Positions 11,381 to 22,644 of a stretch of DNA of 45,005 nucleotides are shown one piece after another. How positions within the stretch are numbered: the first letter of the stretch is position 1; every line of letters starts with the position of its first letter. The translations under genes were made by a program, and so were the position numbers. A model generated the notes under the pieces. That model was given only the letters and a program-made list of their open reading frames with translations, did not search any database and was not told the origin of the DNA. Where the stretch lies: assembly GCF_000344685.1 (NCBI RefSeq), contig NW_006920422.1, forward strand, positions 426,949 through 471,953, given 5' to 3'. The stretch is from Gloeophyllum trabeum ATCC 11539 (lineage: Eukaryota; Basidiomycota; Agaricomycetes; Gloeophyllales; Gloeophyllaceae).

Positions 11381-11822
11381 CTAATAGTGGATGGGGGGGA
11401 TCGGATCGGCGCGAATGGTAGATAGGTCGACTGAACGGTCTTTTTCTTCGTCAAGCTCGCCTATCAGAATGCTGAAGACATATTAGCGAGTGCCATATCT
11501 ATGAACAAGGATCGGTAGGACGCACATCTGGTCACCCTTGACTAAATAAAGGCCCAAAGGGATCTCCTCCACGCCCTCGTCAGCGCTGTATACGCGCTCT
11601 TTTGAGTCGGATAGGACAACGTTAGACTTCTGGTCAAAGCCAACCATCGTTCCCTGTGATATGTCAATATCACCGTTATCCTAAGGTACAACTGGTAGAC
11701 ACACAACTATAGCGCGTCCATCCTGAAGAACAAGGAGAACAAGACCTTCAAGACGTCTTAGAACCAGGCAAGATGCGACAAAGGCACCACTCACGATCGA
11801 CATAGCCCTGCAGGCTGGACAT
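11381..11822 (-). CDS. LSM8: U6 snRNA-associated Sm-like protein LSm8
   Basis: Four exons: 11822-11795, 11745-11705, 11653-11526 and 11471-11381 (95 residues, the usual length for LSm8). The protein reads MSSLQGYVDR, then VLQDGRAIVGTMVGFDQ (Sm1 motif), then VLSDSKERVYSADEGVEEI, then PLGLYLVKGDQ (Sm2 region) and IGELDEE, all characteristic of LSm8 rather than LSm1. LSm8 defines the nuclear LSm2-8 ring that binds the 3' oligo-U of U6 snRNA and acts in splicing. The gene is not visible as a single long open frame because its exons are short. It diverges from SEC24 with 268 bases between the start codons. Confidence 0.93.
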
Positions 11823-12090
11823 TCTCTGTCCACCGACGTGTATGGCGTTCTAACCGTCGTCGATGTTCGTCCTTGAAAGGTCGACGTTACTTGCAACGCT
11901 GAAGAGGGTGGCAGCAGGCCACGGCCGAAAGGGGACAAGACGTTGACCCCGGGAAGTGCCATGATATCCTCGCCCGCCAACCACGACCGTGACGTGGAAT
12001 TCGCCCTAAATACTGGCAAATACTGATCCTGGCGTGTGGTGTCGTGGCCGTAAGGCATAATATCCAGACTTCACAAACACTCCCAGCGCA
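11823..12090. promoter_or_regulatory. Divergent promoter region of LSM8 and SEC24
   Basis: 268 bases separate the two ATGs, so both promoters must lie here. No unambiguous TATA box is visible. The region is inferred from gene orientation only. Confidence 0.5.
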
Positions 12091-15000
12091 ATGGCTTCTC
12101 CGGTGCAGCAGCTGCCACCAGGCTGGGCAGCAGAATGGTGAGCAGCAGCAGTTGTGAGTTGTGCAGAAGTGTACGGGTCATCTGATTCTCGCGAAGGGAC
12201 GCGACGCACCAGCGTTACCTTTTCATCGGTGAGTACATCCTTCTTCGCGTGAAAGGAATGTAATATAGAACCGGTTTGCAGAGACGGCGACGGGGAAGGC
12301 GCAATGGGAGCACCCGCTGCAGGCACCAGTCCCCCCCATGGACCCGCGATCTGCGTCTGTTTCACCCCCTCCTGTCGGCGTAGCTCACCACGGGAAACGG
12401 CGTCAATACGCAGCAGGACAGACTCAGGCGTACTATGGCGGGGACACGCTGGCCGCGGCGGACCCTTACGGCGGAGCCGCCGCCCCCCAGCCTCTGCAGC
12501 CCGCAGCCGCGGCACCACAGCAACTCTTTACGCCTGGCCTGGCGCAGGATAATCAGTTCGCGGCACAGCAGCAGCAGGCGCAGCCCTCGTACTTCGCGCC
12601 GCCCCAGGACTACGCGAATGGCCCCGCGTACGGCCAGCAACCGCCGCAGGCCCCCGTCAACGCACTCGCGGACCAGTTCGGCCATATGAACATCCAGGGC
12701 GGGCAGAAGCCGTTTCAGCTGTACACCACCAATCTCCTCACGTCCCCGCCCGACCCCCGCGAGCTCTACCGGCCCCCACCTGAGATCCGCCTGCCCCCCG
12801 GTGCGTGCATCACGCAGTCCCCTTTTGCTCAGGCCGATCCATCGTATCAGCGGTCCACGCTCAACGCTATCCCCACCACACATTCCCTGTTGAACAAGTC
12901 GAAAATACCACTTGCCCTCATTCTCACACCGTACCGCTCTGTAAAGGATGGCGACGAGCCAGTCCCGGTGGTAACAGATACTGTTATCGCGCGGTGCCGA
13001 CGATGCCGTGCGTACATCAACCCCTATGTAACATTCATAGATGGCGGCAACCGGTGAGTACTCGTTCATCAAGTTTGGGCACGTATCTAATTCGACGTAG
13101 CTGGCGGTGCTGCGTGTGTGGGATGTCGAATGAGCTGCCGCAGCTGTTCGACTGGGATGCAGTACGGAATCAGCCAGGGGATAGGTGGGCGCGGGCGGAG
13201 CTCAACCATTCCGTGGTCGAGTTCGTTGCGCCGACGGAGTACATGGTCCGGCCTCCTCAGCCTGCCGTGTACATGTTCTTGATCGATGTCAGTCACGCCG
13301 CCGTCCAGTCAGGTGCGTGCAGTAGTCTTGATAAGTGATTCACCTTCAATGGCTGGTTCAGGAATGGTTGCTACCGCTACTCGTACGATCTTGGAGAACC
13401 TCGACCGTATTCCGAACGAGGACCAGCGGACAAAGGTTGCTATTATCGCCTTTGATGTGTCTTTGTATTTCTTCTCCATGACTGTAAGTTGCCCTTTAGT
13501 CCTGATATGGCATTCAACTATAGCCTCTCTATAGCCTGGATCGTCGGATTGTTCAATGCTCGTTGTCTCCGACGTCGACGACGTCTTCCTGCCTAAGCCC
13601 ACCGATCTCTTGGTGAACCTGTCGGAATCCCGGCCCGCTTTAGAAGCATTACTCGGCAGGATCAACGACATGTTCCAGGACAACCACATTATAGGAAGTG
13701 CATTGGGACCAGCTTTGCAAGCTGGTTTCAAGCTGATGGTGAGCCTATATCATTTTCGTTGAATTGTGGATTCACCAATACCGCCGCAAGTCACCTATCG
13801 GCGGGGAAATCGTGGTTCTGTCTTCAAGTCTCCCAAGTGTAGGCGCGGGTGCACTGAAGAACCGCGAAGACCCGAAAGCCTTGGGCACGTCAAAGGTGAA
13901 TGCAAATGGGATGACTGCTATAACCGTCCTGACCAGTTTCGCCGAAGGAATCACAACTACTACAAGCGGCGTCTCCGTTCTACAAGACTTTCGCTATAGA
14001 ATGCTCCAGAGCGCAGGTATCAGTCACCATGTTCCTCTTCAGCTCTACATATCAGGATGTTGCAACACTCGGTAACCATTGTTTCTTATATGAAATGAAA
14101 CCCTGAGGTTAACGCTATTTGTGTGCAGCTTGTCTTCCTCATTACACTTCAGGCCAGACATACTTTTACCCTGCCTTCAACGCCAGCCGGACCGAAGATG
14201 CGGTCAAGTTTGCCCATGAGTTTGGCGAGGTGCTGGCTATGCCTATCATGCTGGAGACCATCATGCGGGTGCGCGCCTCGAAAGGTGAGCTTATGCCAGC
14301 AATTGCAAAGCCCGAGCTAAATTGAGATGGTAATACCAGGGTTACGGATGTCATCCTTCCACGGAAACTTCTTCGTCAGGTCCACTGACCTTCTGGCTAT
14401 GCCGGTTGTTCCTCAAGACCAGTCGTACGCCGTGGAGGTACAGATCGAAGATACTATCACCGCGCCATTCGTCGTATTCCAGACCGCGGTTTTGCATACA
14501 ACATGCTTTGGTGAGTACAAGGTAGCCGGGTATGACCGTCGAATCTAATTTAATTAACCATCGAGGGGAACGTCGGATTCGCGTTATCACGTCGGCCCTT
14601 CCCACGACAAACAACCTCTCTGAGGTGTTTGCATCCGCCGACCAAGTGGCGCTTGCGACCCTCCTCGCCAACAAGGCTGTCGAGAGGTCCTTGACGCATA
14701 AACTTGAAGACGCTCGGGAGGCTCTCTTCTCGAAGATGGTGGAGATCCTGTCTTCGTACAAGAGCAGCATGACCGCCGCAGGCGCGGGAGCGAGCGCGCA
14801 ATTGGCTATCTGTGACAATTTGAAGATGCTTCCTGTGCTCGTTCTTGGCCTTCTGAAGAACGTACGTCTTTGTCTCCTCGGTGGGCATAGCGACGTGCCA
14901 GATTAACCTCACTTTCGTATCTGTAGGTTGGCATCCGTCAGAGCGCCCAGATCCCGCCGGATCTGCGGGCATACGCTCAGGCTCTTCTCACGACTTTGCC

Positions 15001-15678
15001 ATCGCAGCGGTTGATACCTTACATATATCCTAACTTCTATTCATTACATAATATGCCGCCAGAGGTGAGGTGTTACCTAGGGATCTGCCGTTGTAACAGA
15101 GACTGATCGAATGTGTAGTGCGGGACTATTGGGGAGCAAGGCATTATTATGCCTCCGCCCCTTCCGTTGACTTCAGAGAGACTAGAGCGGCATGGTTTAT
15201 TCTTGATTGAAGATGGGCAGACTATCTTCCTCTGGGTCGGGAGAGACGCTGTCCCGCAATTGATTATCGATGTCTTCAACCTACCGAACTACGAGACGCT
15301 TCGGGGAGGGAAGGTATGATCGTCTCTTTGTAACGTGCACCCTTCAGCGTCGATGCTGATGGGTCCCGTTTCTGTTCAGACTACCTTGCCCATCCTTGAC
15401 AATCCCTTCTCGCAACGGGTCAATGCTATTATCGAGAAGACTCGGGAGATGCGGCGCGGTCCTTATTATCAACAATTATACGTGGTGAAGGAAGATGGCG
15501 AGCCGCCACTCAGATTATGGGCTTTGAGCTGCCTCATCCAGGATCGCGCTGATGTACTACCAAGCTACCAGCAGTTCATCTCGCAATTGAAGGACAAGGT
15601 GAACCCCTCACGTTGTTGTCTTCAGGGATCCATGTATTGACTTTGCACCCATAGGTCAACGGTGCTGGAAGTTACTGA
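12091..15678 (+). CDS. SEC24: COPII coat cargo-adaptor Sec24 with an N-terminal WW domain
   Basis: Fifteen exons: 12091-12137, 12197-12228, 12282-13053, 13101-13312, 13362-13483, 13535-13738, 13791-13895, 13948-14071, 14129-14284, 14340-14510, 14566-14861, 14927-15064, 15119-15313, 15380-15598 and 15655-15678 (938 residues, all phases consistent). Residues 8-38 form a WW domain (LPPGW... RYLFI... AQWEHP). A Gln/Ala/Pro-rich region follows, then a zinc finger (C265, C268, C287, C290), the trunk domain (from [11 protein letters not shown]), the helical domain and a C-terminal gelsolin-like fold ([19 protein letters not shown]), ending NGAGSY. Sec24 selects cargo for ER export vesicles with Sec23. 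The WW domain is not part of yeast or animal Sec24 as I know them. Translation starting at the internal ATG at 12338 would skip it. Confidence 0.93.
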
Positions 15679-16980
15679 GGGTAAAAAAGGGACAAATGCG
15701 TTGTCGTTGCCTGGACTGTGGGACATTCAGTTTCTCCTTGTTTTTGCATCGCTCTGTGTGATTATGAAAGAGCTTCATGTGACTGGCCAAAGTGTTCCCA
15801 GGTGTGAGGATAGCTGTCAAGCAGGCTCTGATCTGTATTGGACCAAGACTATGCATTCCGGGCTCTCTTCAAGGACCCTGATAGGTTCCGGGTACGAACT
15901 CTGTTTGATGGGTCTCCCTCTGATATCAGCGCAAACATGGTGCCTCCCGTACACGATCTATGTATCTGCGCGCATGACTGATGGCGCCTCCAAAATCTCA
16001 GACGTGGGTGCCCACCCTCTCCGTAATTTCTCTGCATTGGACCGCAGACTCTTCACGCAGATGCACATTCCCGGTGAAGCTCGTCGAGGCTGAATGTCTA
16101 TGTCATGACAGGTCTCTAGCAGGCCCTTACTCGGCGCATACCATGTACTACTTCGAATTGAAGTAGCCTTCGAGGACCGTCGGTACCAGTGCTTTCTGAT
16201 ATCCTCCAATCAGAAATGATATCTGGAACAGAAGGAGTGGGTCGGGGTGTACCTGAGCTCCTACTTGAGCTCGCTCTAGACCCGACGCACTGCGAACCGA
16301 GCGTCAGTCCCGCCCGGGTGTGATTGGTTTACGCCCAGTCGCCCAGCAAGGCACGGAGGTCTGCTGAACTTGAAGCTTGAAGGCTCATAGACCCGATCAA
16401 GACCCGGTACCTACGCCGTCCGTGGTGTCGTCACTCTTACGGGTCGTCACTCTTACGGGTCGCCTTGGGGATTGTCTCCCGAGGTTGACCTTGCTTGACC
16501 TGTCTAAATTAACAGAGTAGGTCGTGTTCGTAACCCAACAGATTGTGTATTTGCCATCTCGTGCATAATTTATCGCGAGAGGACATTTACATATAGAGGC
16601 GTAGGCTCCTATCCTATATGAAACGCTTACGAAAGTCTTGCGAACGTCTGATCCTTGGGAAATAACAGGAATGTCCGGCAAACGGCGATTTACGCCGTTA
16701 CCGAGGAAGGCGCTCGTTCAGGTCGGTTATCGTTATGCGAACCAGGTTAGTGCGCCAGGGTGCTTCTTCTTCCTTCCGCACGAATGAGGGATTTGCTAGA
16801 AATGATGTTCCTTTTGTTGTCGCGTAGGCTATCTCATATAAGTCCCCGGCGAGCGAGGCAATATCCTTTCCTCACCCGGCGAGGTCGAACCTAGCACCTT
16901 GGGACTTCATCCTTCTACTCCTTGTATTAGTCCTTACTTCAATTCCTTCCTGCCCAAAGAAACGTCCTTCCTTTGAAAAT
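15679..16980. other. Intergenic, with a short tandem duplication
   Basis: About 1.3 kb between SEC24 and the arrestin-like gene. A coding-looking stretch around 15830-15990 has no start and no acceptor that opens it, so it is not called. A 16-bp unit is tandemly duplicated at 16427-16442 and 16443-16458. A TATA-like ATCTCATATAAG lies at 16831-16842, about 140 bases before the arrestin ATG. Confidence 0.5.
16427..16458. repeat. 16-bp tandem duplication
   Basis: GTCGTCACTCTTACGG occurs twice in succession (16427-16442, 16443-16458). Confidence 0.85.
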
Positions 16981-18799
16981 ATGACCCCTAGACCCCGCCT
17001 CCGCCTCGACGCTGGGGAGCCAGCGCCGCCACCCTCGAGCTTTCCGAGCGCGTCCGCTTTAGCTGAGGGCCCTAGCTATCCCCACACGTCTACTTTCCGG
17101 TATAGTCCCTTTTACGCGCTCTTCTAGCCTGCAGAGGGAGGCTGATAGCGGTTCAGGTCGCTGCAGATAGAGATTAGTATACGCAGTCTGTCCGTAAAGA
17201 GCGAACGAGTACCACATCAACAGCAGGCACGATCGCTGCCAGTATTTGGGGACTCGGACAGAGTAACGGGGACGGTGGCGCTTGCACAGAGCTTCGCACA
17301 GACCGGACGGCTCACGATCACAGTGCGTTCTCTAATCTTCTCTGTCAAGCATGACAGATCGTGCCAGTATTGATGCTGACGCCTGATTGCCATTCGCGAA
17401 GCTTGAGGGTGCCTTCACGTATATTTCACCCGATGTTGGCGCATACGAGCCATCTTCGAAGGGACGACAACGCCATGTTTTTTATTCCTCATCACGAGTG
17501 GTACCATTATCAGGCGCTCTGGACAGTCCTCGGTCGGCTCTGAACATTCGCGACGCGTTCGTTGCGACAGTACGGCGGAGACCCAGTCTTCCCACTGTTG
17601 GTGGTTCTGACATGAAGGTGATCCCATTTAACTTTGAACTTCCCTCCCCAACGAGGCCCGGAGAGGAATTGCCCCCCACCTTCTCTTCCTCAGTGCTCAT
17701 GGAAGGTGGTGTGCGGAGTCGGGCACAGGCTGAGAATGCGGAGGTTTCGTATCGAGTGGTCGCGCTGTGGGAAGCTATGGATCATTCGGAGGATCGAAGT
17801 CTGTGAGTCATTTGTATCTGACGCCTCGTCACAGTGGTTGACGACCATGATAAGCTTGGAAGCACCTATCATCGTGCACCCAGACACGGAATTCTCTTCG
17901 CTAGATGGTCTAGCGTATGAACCTGAGTCCTGGGTAGAAATTCCATTGAAGTCCGAGCGATCTATACCTTTCCAGTGCGCGGTAGGTAGTGCAAACATTA
18001 TCTCTCTCTTGTAAAGCTGACATACAGTAGATAACCCTTCCAAGTCCCGCCGTCTTCCCCCGCACCGCGTCCCTCCCATTCTTTGTAGTCTTCACTACCA
18101 CCCCTCGGTCATCAACCCTCGCTCGAGAAATCGCGTCAGACGCCACCATCACAGTCTCCCTCCTCCGCAACGTCCACATCAATGCATCCCCCTTCGGCCT
18201 GCCAACCCCTCCGCCATCGCCTCCGACCACGGAAGAGTCTGACGCCCAATCCCCCGCCAGCACGTCGAGCAGACTCCTGAAACGTATGGTCAGGAACAAC
18301 ACCCCCCCTGTGGTGCCCGTCATGCGCAACAGCCGCGCGCTGGATATCAACATCCGGCCCCGCGTACGCTCGCGCTCACGTTCCCTAACGCGCACCTTGT
18401 CGCGCTCGTCCATCAACGAGTTCAAAGACAAGCCCCTTCCGCGTGCGCCGCCGCCGCACACTCCTGCGACGGTCTTCTCTGAGAGCCGCACGCTGCAGAC
18501 GGAGGTGTGCGTCGGGTTCCCGAAGAGGCCAAGGGTGAAGCAGGACAACGGGCGGGGCCACCCGAAGTTGGAGGTCTACGAAAAACTGCCGGATGGGTTG
18601 TACAAGGGCAAGATACACCTGTATAAAGGTATGATCCCTGGCATAGACTGGTCTGGGTTAACGGTAAAAGTGAGTTGAAGAAACAGTATTTGGTCTGCTT
18701 TTGCTGAATGATTTCTTTGTTTTGTAGTATTACTTGGAAGTCTCTGTACTATTTGGACAGGATGACCTGCGCGCGCGGGTTCCGATTAGACTGTACTAG
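16981..18799 (+). CDS. Arrestin-like (alpha-arrestin fold) protein
   Basis: Six exons: 16981-17099, 17157-17322, 17402-17802, 17855-17981, 18031-18669 and 18728-18799 (507 residues). The Pro/Ser-rich N-terminus is followed by an arrestin-N-like beta sandwich: SLQIEISIRSLSV, GRLTITLEGAFTYISP, then VIPFNFELP, PPTFSSS and EVSYRVVALWEA. The second half has an Arg/Ser-rich disordered insert (about residues 345-385) and a terminal strand set ending YYLEVSVLFGQDDLRARVPI. Alpha-arrestins adapt HECT ubiquitin ligases to membrane transporters, often through PPxY motifs; I did not find a clear PPxY. The family assignment rests on the strand pattern and the FNFELP / SYRVVALW phrases. Confidence 0.75.
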
Positions 18800-19273
18800 C
18801 TTTTGTCCTCCTCTCGGAGAACCCGGAGTCGTTCCTCGCTGTTCATATTACCTTCTCGACAGCCCATGGGCTAGGGCTGCATCATTTTCATTGGACTCTT
18901 ACAGTAATCCCTCGCATCCTCTGCATGTTAATGACGCGTCACGATCTCTCGATGCTCTACACTCATTTGCATTAACCCTCTTTTATACTGTTACGTGGCT
19001 GTGGAATTGCTGTCAATATACTGCACTTGTGGTTCGCATCATAGTTAAGATTTCGAGTCCAAGGTTCTTTTGGATCAGGTCTTCGTCTCTATTCATTCCT
19101 TTCAATCTCACATACATCCGGCGCGTATGGTTCGCTGCCCGATCAAGTAAGTCGCACGGGCGTTCAGAGCCACAATATTGTGGCTTGTGGCGGTGCAACA
19201 GGCTAATACGCGCGGCTTCTGTTGCCACAAACGACACGGTCTGTGCTGGAGGTCTGCATGAACACTGTTTGCC
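18800..19273. other. Intergenic before VPS16
   Basis: About 470 bases between two same-strand genes. A long open frame crosses it (18708-19391) but is out of phase with both genes and lacks family resemblance. No gene seen. Confidence 0.5.
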
Positions 19274-22200
19274 ATGCCAGATCATCCAACGGCGTCATGG
19301 CAGGCGATGCAAGACGCCAATGTCTTTTACAGGCGACAGCAGATCTACTCTATTCCCGGAAAGCTACCTAACTTGGACGATTACAAGGTAGCCGCATGCC
19401 GCTATGGTGGTCCTCTAGGTTATACCTCTCGTCTTCAGTGTTAATACACGTCGTTAATTATCCGCATGCTCAGCCTTGATGAGGGATAATGACAAGTTGG
19501 TCGCGCTGGGTCGTGCCACGCCTGTATTCGCAAAGGCGCAGATTCAGGTGTTCTCGCCCGCGGGAGAAGGCTTGCTGATCTTCAGTGTGTGTGTGACGCG
19601 TCTCTTGCCGCCTTTCATCGTATGCTTACATGACTATCAGTGGGAACAAGCCAGGATCGTGCGCTTTGGGTGGACGGGAGACGAGAGGCTGGTCGTACTA
19701 AATGAAGAGGGCGTCTATCGGATCTACGACTTACAAGGCGAGTACGAACAGTATTCGCTGGGGTCAGAGGTCGCGGAAATAGGGGTGGAGGATGCGAAGA
19801 TACATGACAATGGTCTCGTTGCTCTCACGAACTCTTTGACATTCCTCGAGGTCAGAGGCTGGTCGGGAGGAAAGCCTGTGACTCTAGCAAATCCTGGTGA
19901 GCCAGTTACCACTATCTATCGTCTTCTTCCCAACCCTTTCAGGCCTATCCCAGCCGCCGAGCTCATGGACCATCATCCCCCCCGAGCTCACCATCTCGCG
20001 GCATGTCGAAGTCCTCTTGTCCGTCGAATCCACGATCTACACCGTCGACAACCTCGAGAACACCGACCAGCGCATATCTCGTGGGCCGTTCACCCACATG
20101 GCCTCTTCTCCGAACGGCAAGTCGCTCGCGCTGCTCACCTTCGCAGGGCTGCTGCTCGTCGTCTCGGCCGATTTCCAGCGGAACCTCGCCGAGTTCGACA
20201 CGACGAATGTCCCCGGCGCGGAGGGGTCGGTACGCCAGGTGGAGTGGTGCGGAAACGATGCTATCCTTGTTACGTGGGACAACCTGGCTCTGATGGTCGG
20301 GCCTTTTGGTGATACCTTACAGTATGTCGTCTAAGTAGCACAGCTCATGTTCAGGGCTTATCGTCATCCGCAGGTTCTTCTACTCCGGACCGACATTCGC
20401 CGTGACTGAAGTCGACGGGGTCCGCGTCGTCGGTCCGGACGTCTGTGACTTTATACAGAAGGTACCAGGTACGCACCCGCAACGTCTCTGAGCCACACAG
20501 CCTAAACCTGCGCCAGCATCGACTGTTTCTGTGTTTCGGCCGGGGTCTACATCGCCTTCGGCCATCTTGTACGACGCATGGGAGAACTTTGCAAAGCGCT
20601 CGCCGAAGGCAGACGAGAGCATCCGGAGCATACGCCCGGAACTAGGGCGTGCGGTGGATGAGTGTATCGATGCAGCGGGACAGGAGTGGGAGCCGTATTG
20701 GCAGCGCCGACTCCTCAATGTGAGTCGCTAACTGACCTTCTGGAGGGTCGATCGGATTAAGTAGAGTATGGCAGGCCGCGAAATTCGGGCGCAGTTTCTT
20801 GGACCTGTATGACCCGACCGACTTTATTAACATGGGCCAGTCACTCAAGGTCCTCAACGCCGTTCGGGACTATCAAATTGGCATACCCATCACGTATACA
20901 CAGTGCGTCTGTCCTATCTCCTGTGCTAATTGTCAAAGTCCCAACCTAGGGTACTAGATACATCCACGCATCCCCGGCCCAACTCGTCTCCCGCCTCACA
21001 GCGCGCAATCTACACCTCCTCGCTCTCCGCATATCCACGTACCTCTCGCTGAAACCCGACCCCGTGCTCAAACACTGGGCGTGCGCGAAGATCCTGCGGT
21101 CGAAGCCGTCCGCGACAGGCTCCGGCAAGAACGCGGAGCTCACCGGGGACAGCGAGGTGTGCAGGATGATCGTGGACAAGTTCGAGAAGCTCGGAGGCGG
21201 CGGGGTGAGTTATGCGGATATTGCAAAGAAGGCGTGGGAGGTAGGGCGGACGAGTCTCGCCACGAAGGTAAGAAGGAGCTCCACATGTATGTGGCATGAA
21301 CTGCTGCTAAGGCTCGTATCCATCAGCTGCTGGATTACGAGCCGCGGGCCTCGGACCAGGTCCCGTTGCTCCTCAGCATGAAAGAGGATCGGCTTGCCCT
21401 TGCGAAGGCTGTGGACAGCGGGGACCCAGATCTTGGTAAGGATATGGCATCATCATCGTTGCTCGACGTGCTCTGACATCTTCCTAGTCTATCATGTTTT
21501 ACTGCATTTGCAGAAGAGCATGTCACTTGGCTCCTTCTTCCGTCTTTTAGAAGATGGTGGAGAGCAGCTAGCGCCTGCGACGCGATTGCTGCAAGTGTAT
21601 GCACGAGAGCAGAACCGGGACATGCTCAGAGATTTCTATTACTCTGATGACCGACGAGTGGAGAGCGCAGTCCTTTTATTGGAGGAGGCATCGAATATGA
21701 CTGTGAGTGGACATTGTTACTGCAGGATTCGGGGTCTCCTCTAAGTGCAGTGTAGGATCCTACAGCAAAAATTAATACGGTGAAAGCAGCTCAAAAGTTC
21801 TTCTCTGAGGATAAGGAGCGTGGCTTTGAGGCCAAGGTCGGCCGTCTTATTTCTCATGGTACTTGCACCGTATGTGCTAACCTGTTTGATATTATAATAG
21901 ATGATGGATGAGAGCGTTCGTTTGCTAACGGCGCAACAGCAGTTGGAGAAGGACGCCGATGGCAAAATCCCCTTCTTCGGTCTTAGCGTGAACGAAACGA
22001 TAAGGACATGCCTTCTGAACGGTATGTCGAAGAAAGCAGATAAGATCAAGTCGGACTTCAAGGTCCCTGACAAACGGTATGCATCAACGCGAACTGTATA
22101 GACAAAGTCATTCATAGACTTCGTCTCAGCTTCTGGTACATCAAGCTATACGCATTAACTGCTATGCGTGACTTCGAAGGCCTAGATGCGTTTGCGAAGT

Positions 22201-22512
22201 CCAAGCGTAGCCCTATCGGGTACGAGGCTTTCGTTCGCCATCTCGTCGAGAAGGGTCATCAGAAGGAAGCGGCCGGATACGTCGCTCGTTGTGATGCGAG
22301 CAAGCGTGTGGACCTTTATGTTCAATGTGGGGAATGGAGAATGGCCGGGAAGGAGTGCAAAGACAGAGGTGATAAGGCGAAGCTGGAGTAAGTGCAATAC
22401 TTAAACCGGTCGATCCTGATGTTAACTTCGGAACCTCAGCCAACTTCGGAGGACGTGTCCTAACTCACTTATAGCAAGGGAGCTGGAGCAGATAGCAACT
22501 TCTATGAAGTAG
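19274..22512 (+). CDS. VPS16: Vacuolar protein sorting protein Vps16 (HOPS/CORVET core subunit)
   Basis: Fourteen exons: 19274-19418, 19474-19586, 19641-19896, 19943-20321, 20374-20468, 20517-20719, 20775-20902, 20958-21267, 21327-21435, 21488-21702, 21756-21836, 21901-22076, 22130-22387 and 22440-22512 (846 residues, consistent phases). The N-terminal half is the Vps16_N beta-propeller: [38 protein letters not shown] and [20 protein letters not shown]. The C-terminal half is the alpha-solenoid: [24 protein letters not shown] helices, [37 protein letters not shown] and [19 protein letters not shown]. Vps16 binds Vps33 and is required for endosome and vacuole tethering and fusion. Intron 11 uses an odd GTCGGC donor, and intron 2 begins inside a GTGTGTGTG run, so its exact donor is ambiguous. 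Confidence 0.93.
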
Positions 22513-22644
22513 TGCTTCGTCAAATCCCCCTGCTACCTTGATGCATAATCAGCTTGGGAGGCGCAGAGTCATGCGGACCTCCTCCATCTATATTATGAAT
22601 GCCAATACGCTACGTAGTATCAAAAAAGTGATAACCCCGCTACA

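Noticed and set aside
15830..15990. Coding-looking stretch after SEC24 (ALFKDPDRFRVRTLFDGSPS)
   Set aside because: A stop lies directly upstream and no acceptor opens the frame; no family match. Could be a gene relic, but not supportable.
17910..18548. 212-codon minus-strand frame
   Set aside because: It lies entirely antisense to the well-supported arrestin-like exon 5 and mirrors its Arg/Ser-rich coding bias.
18708..19391. 227-codon plus-strand frame between the arrestin-like gene and VPS16
   Set aside because: It overlaps the last arrestin exon and the first VPS16 exon out of frame; both of those are family-supported.
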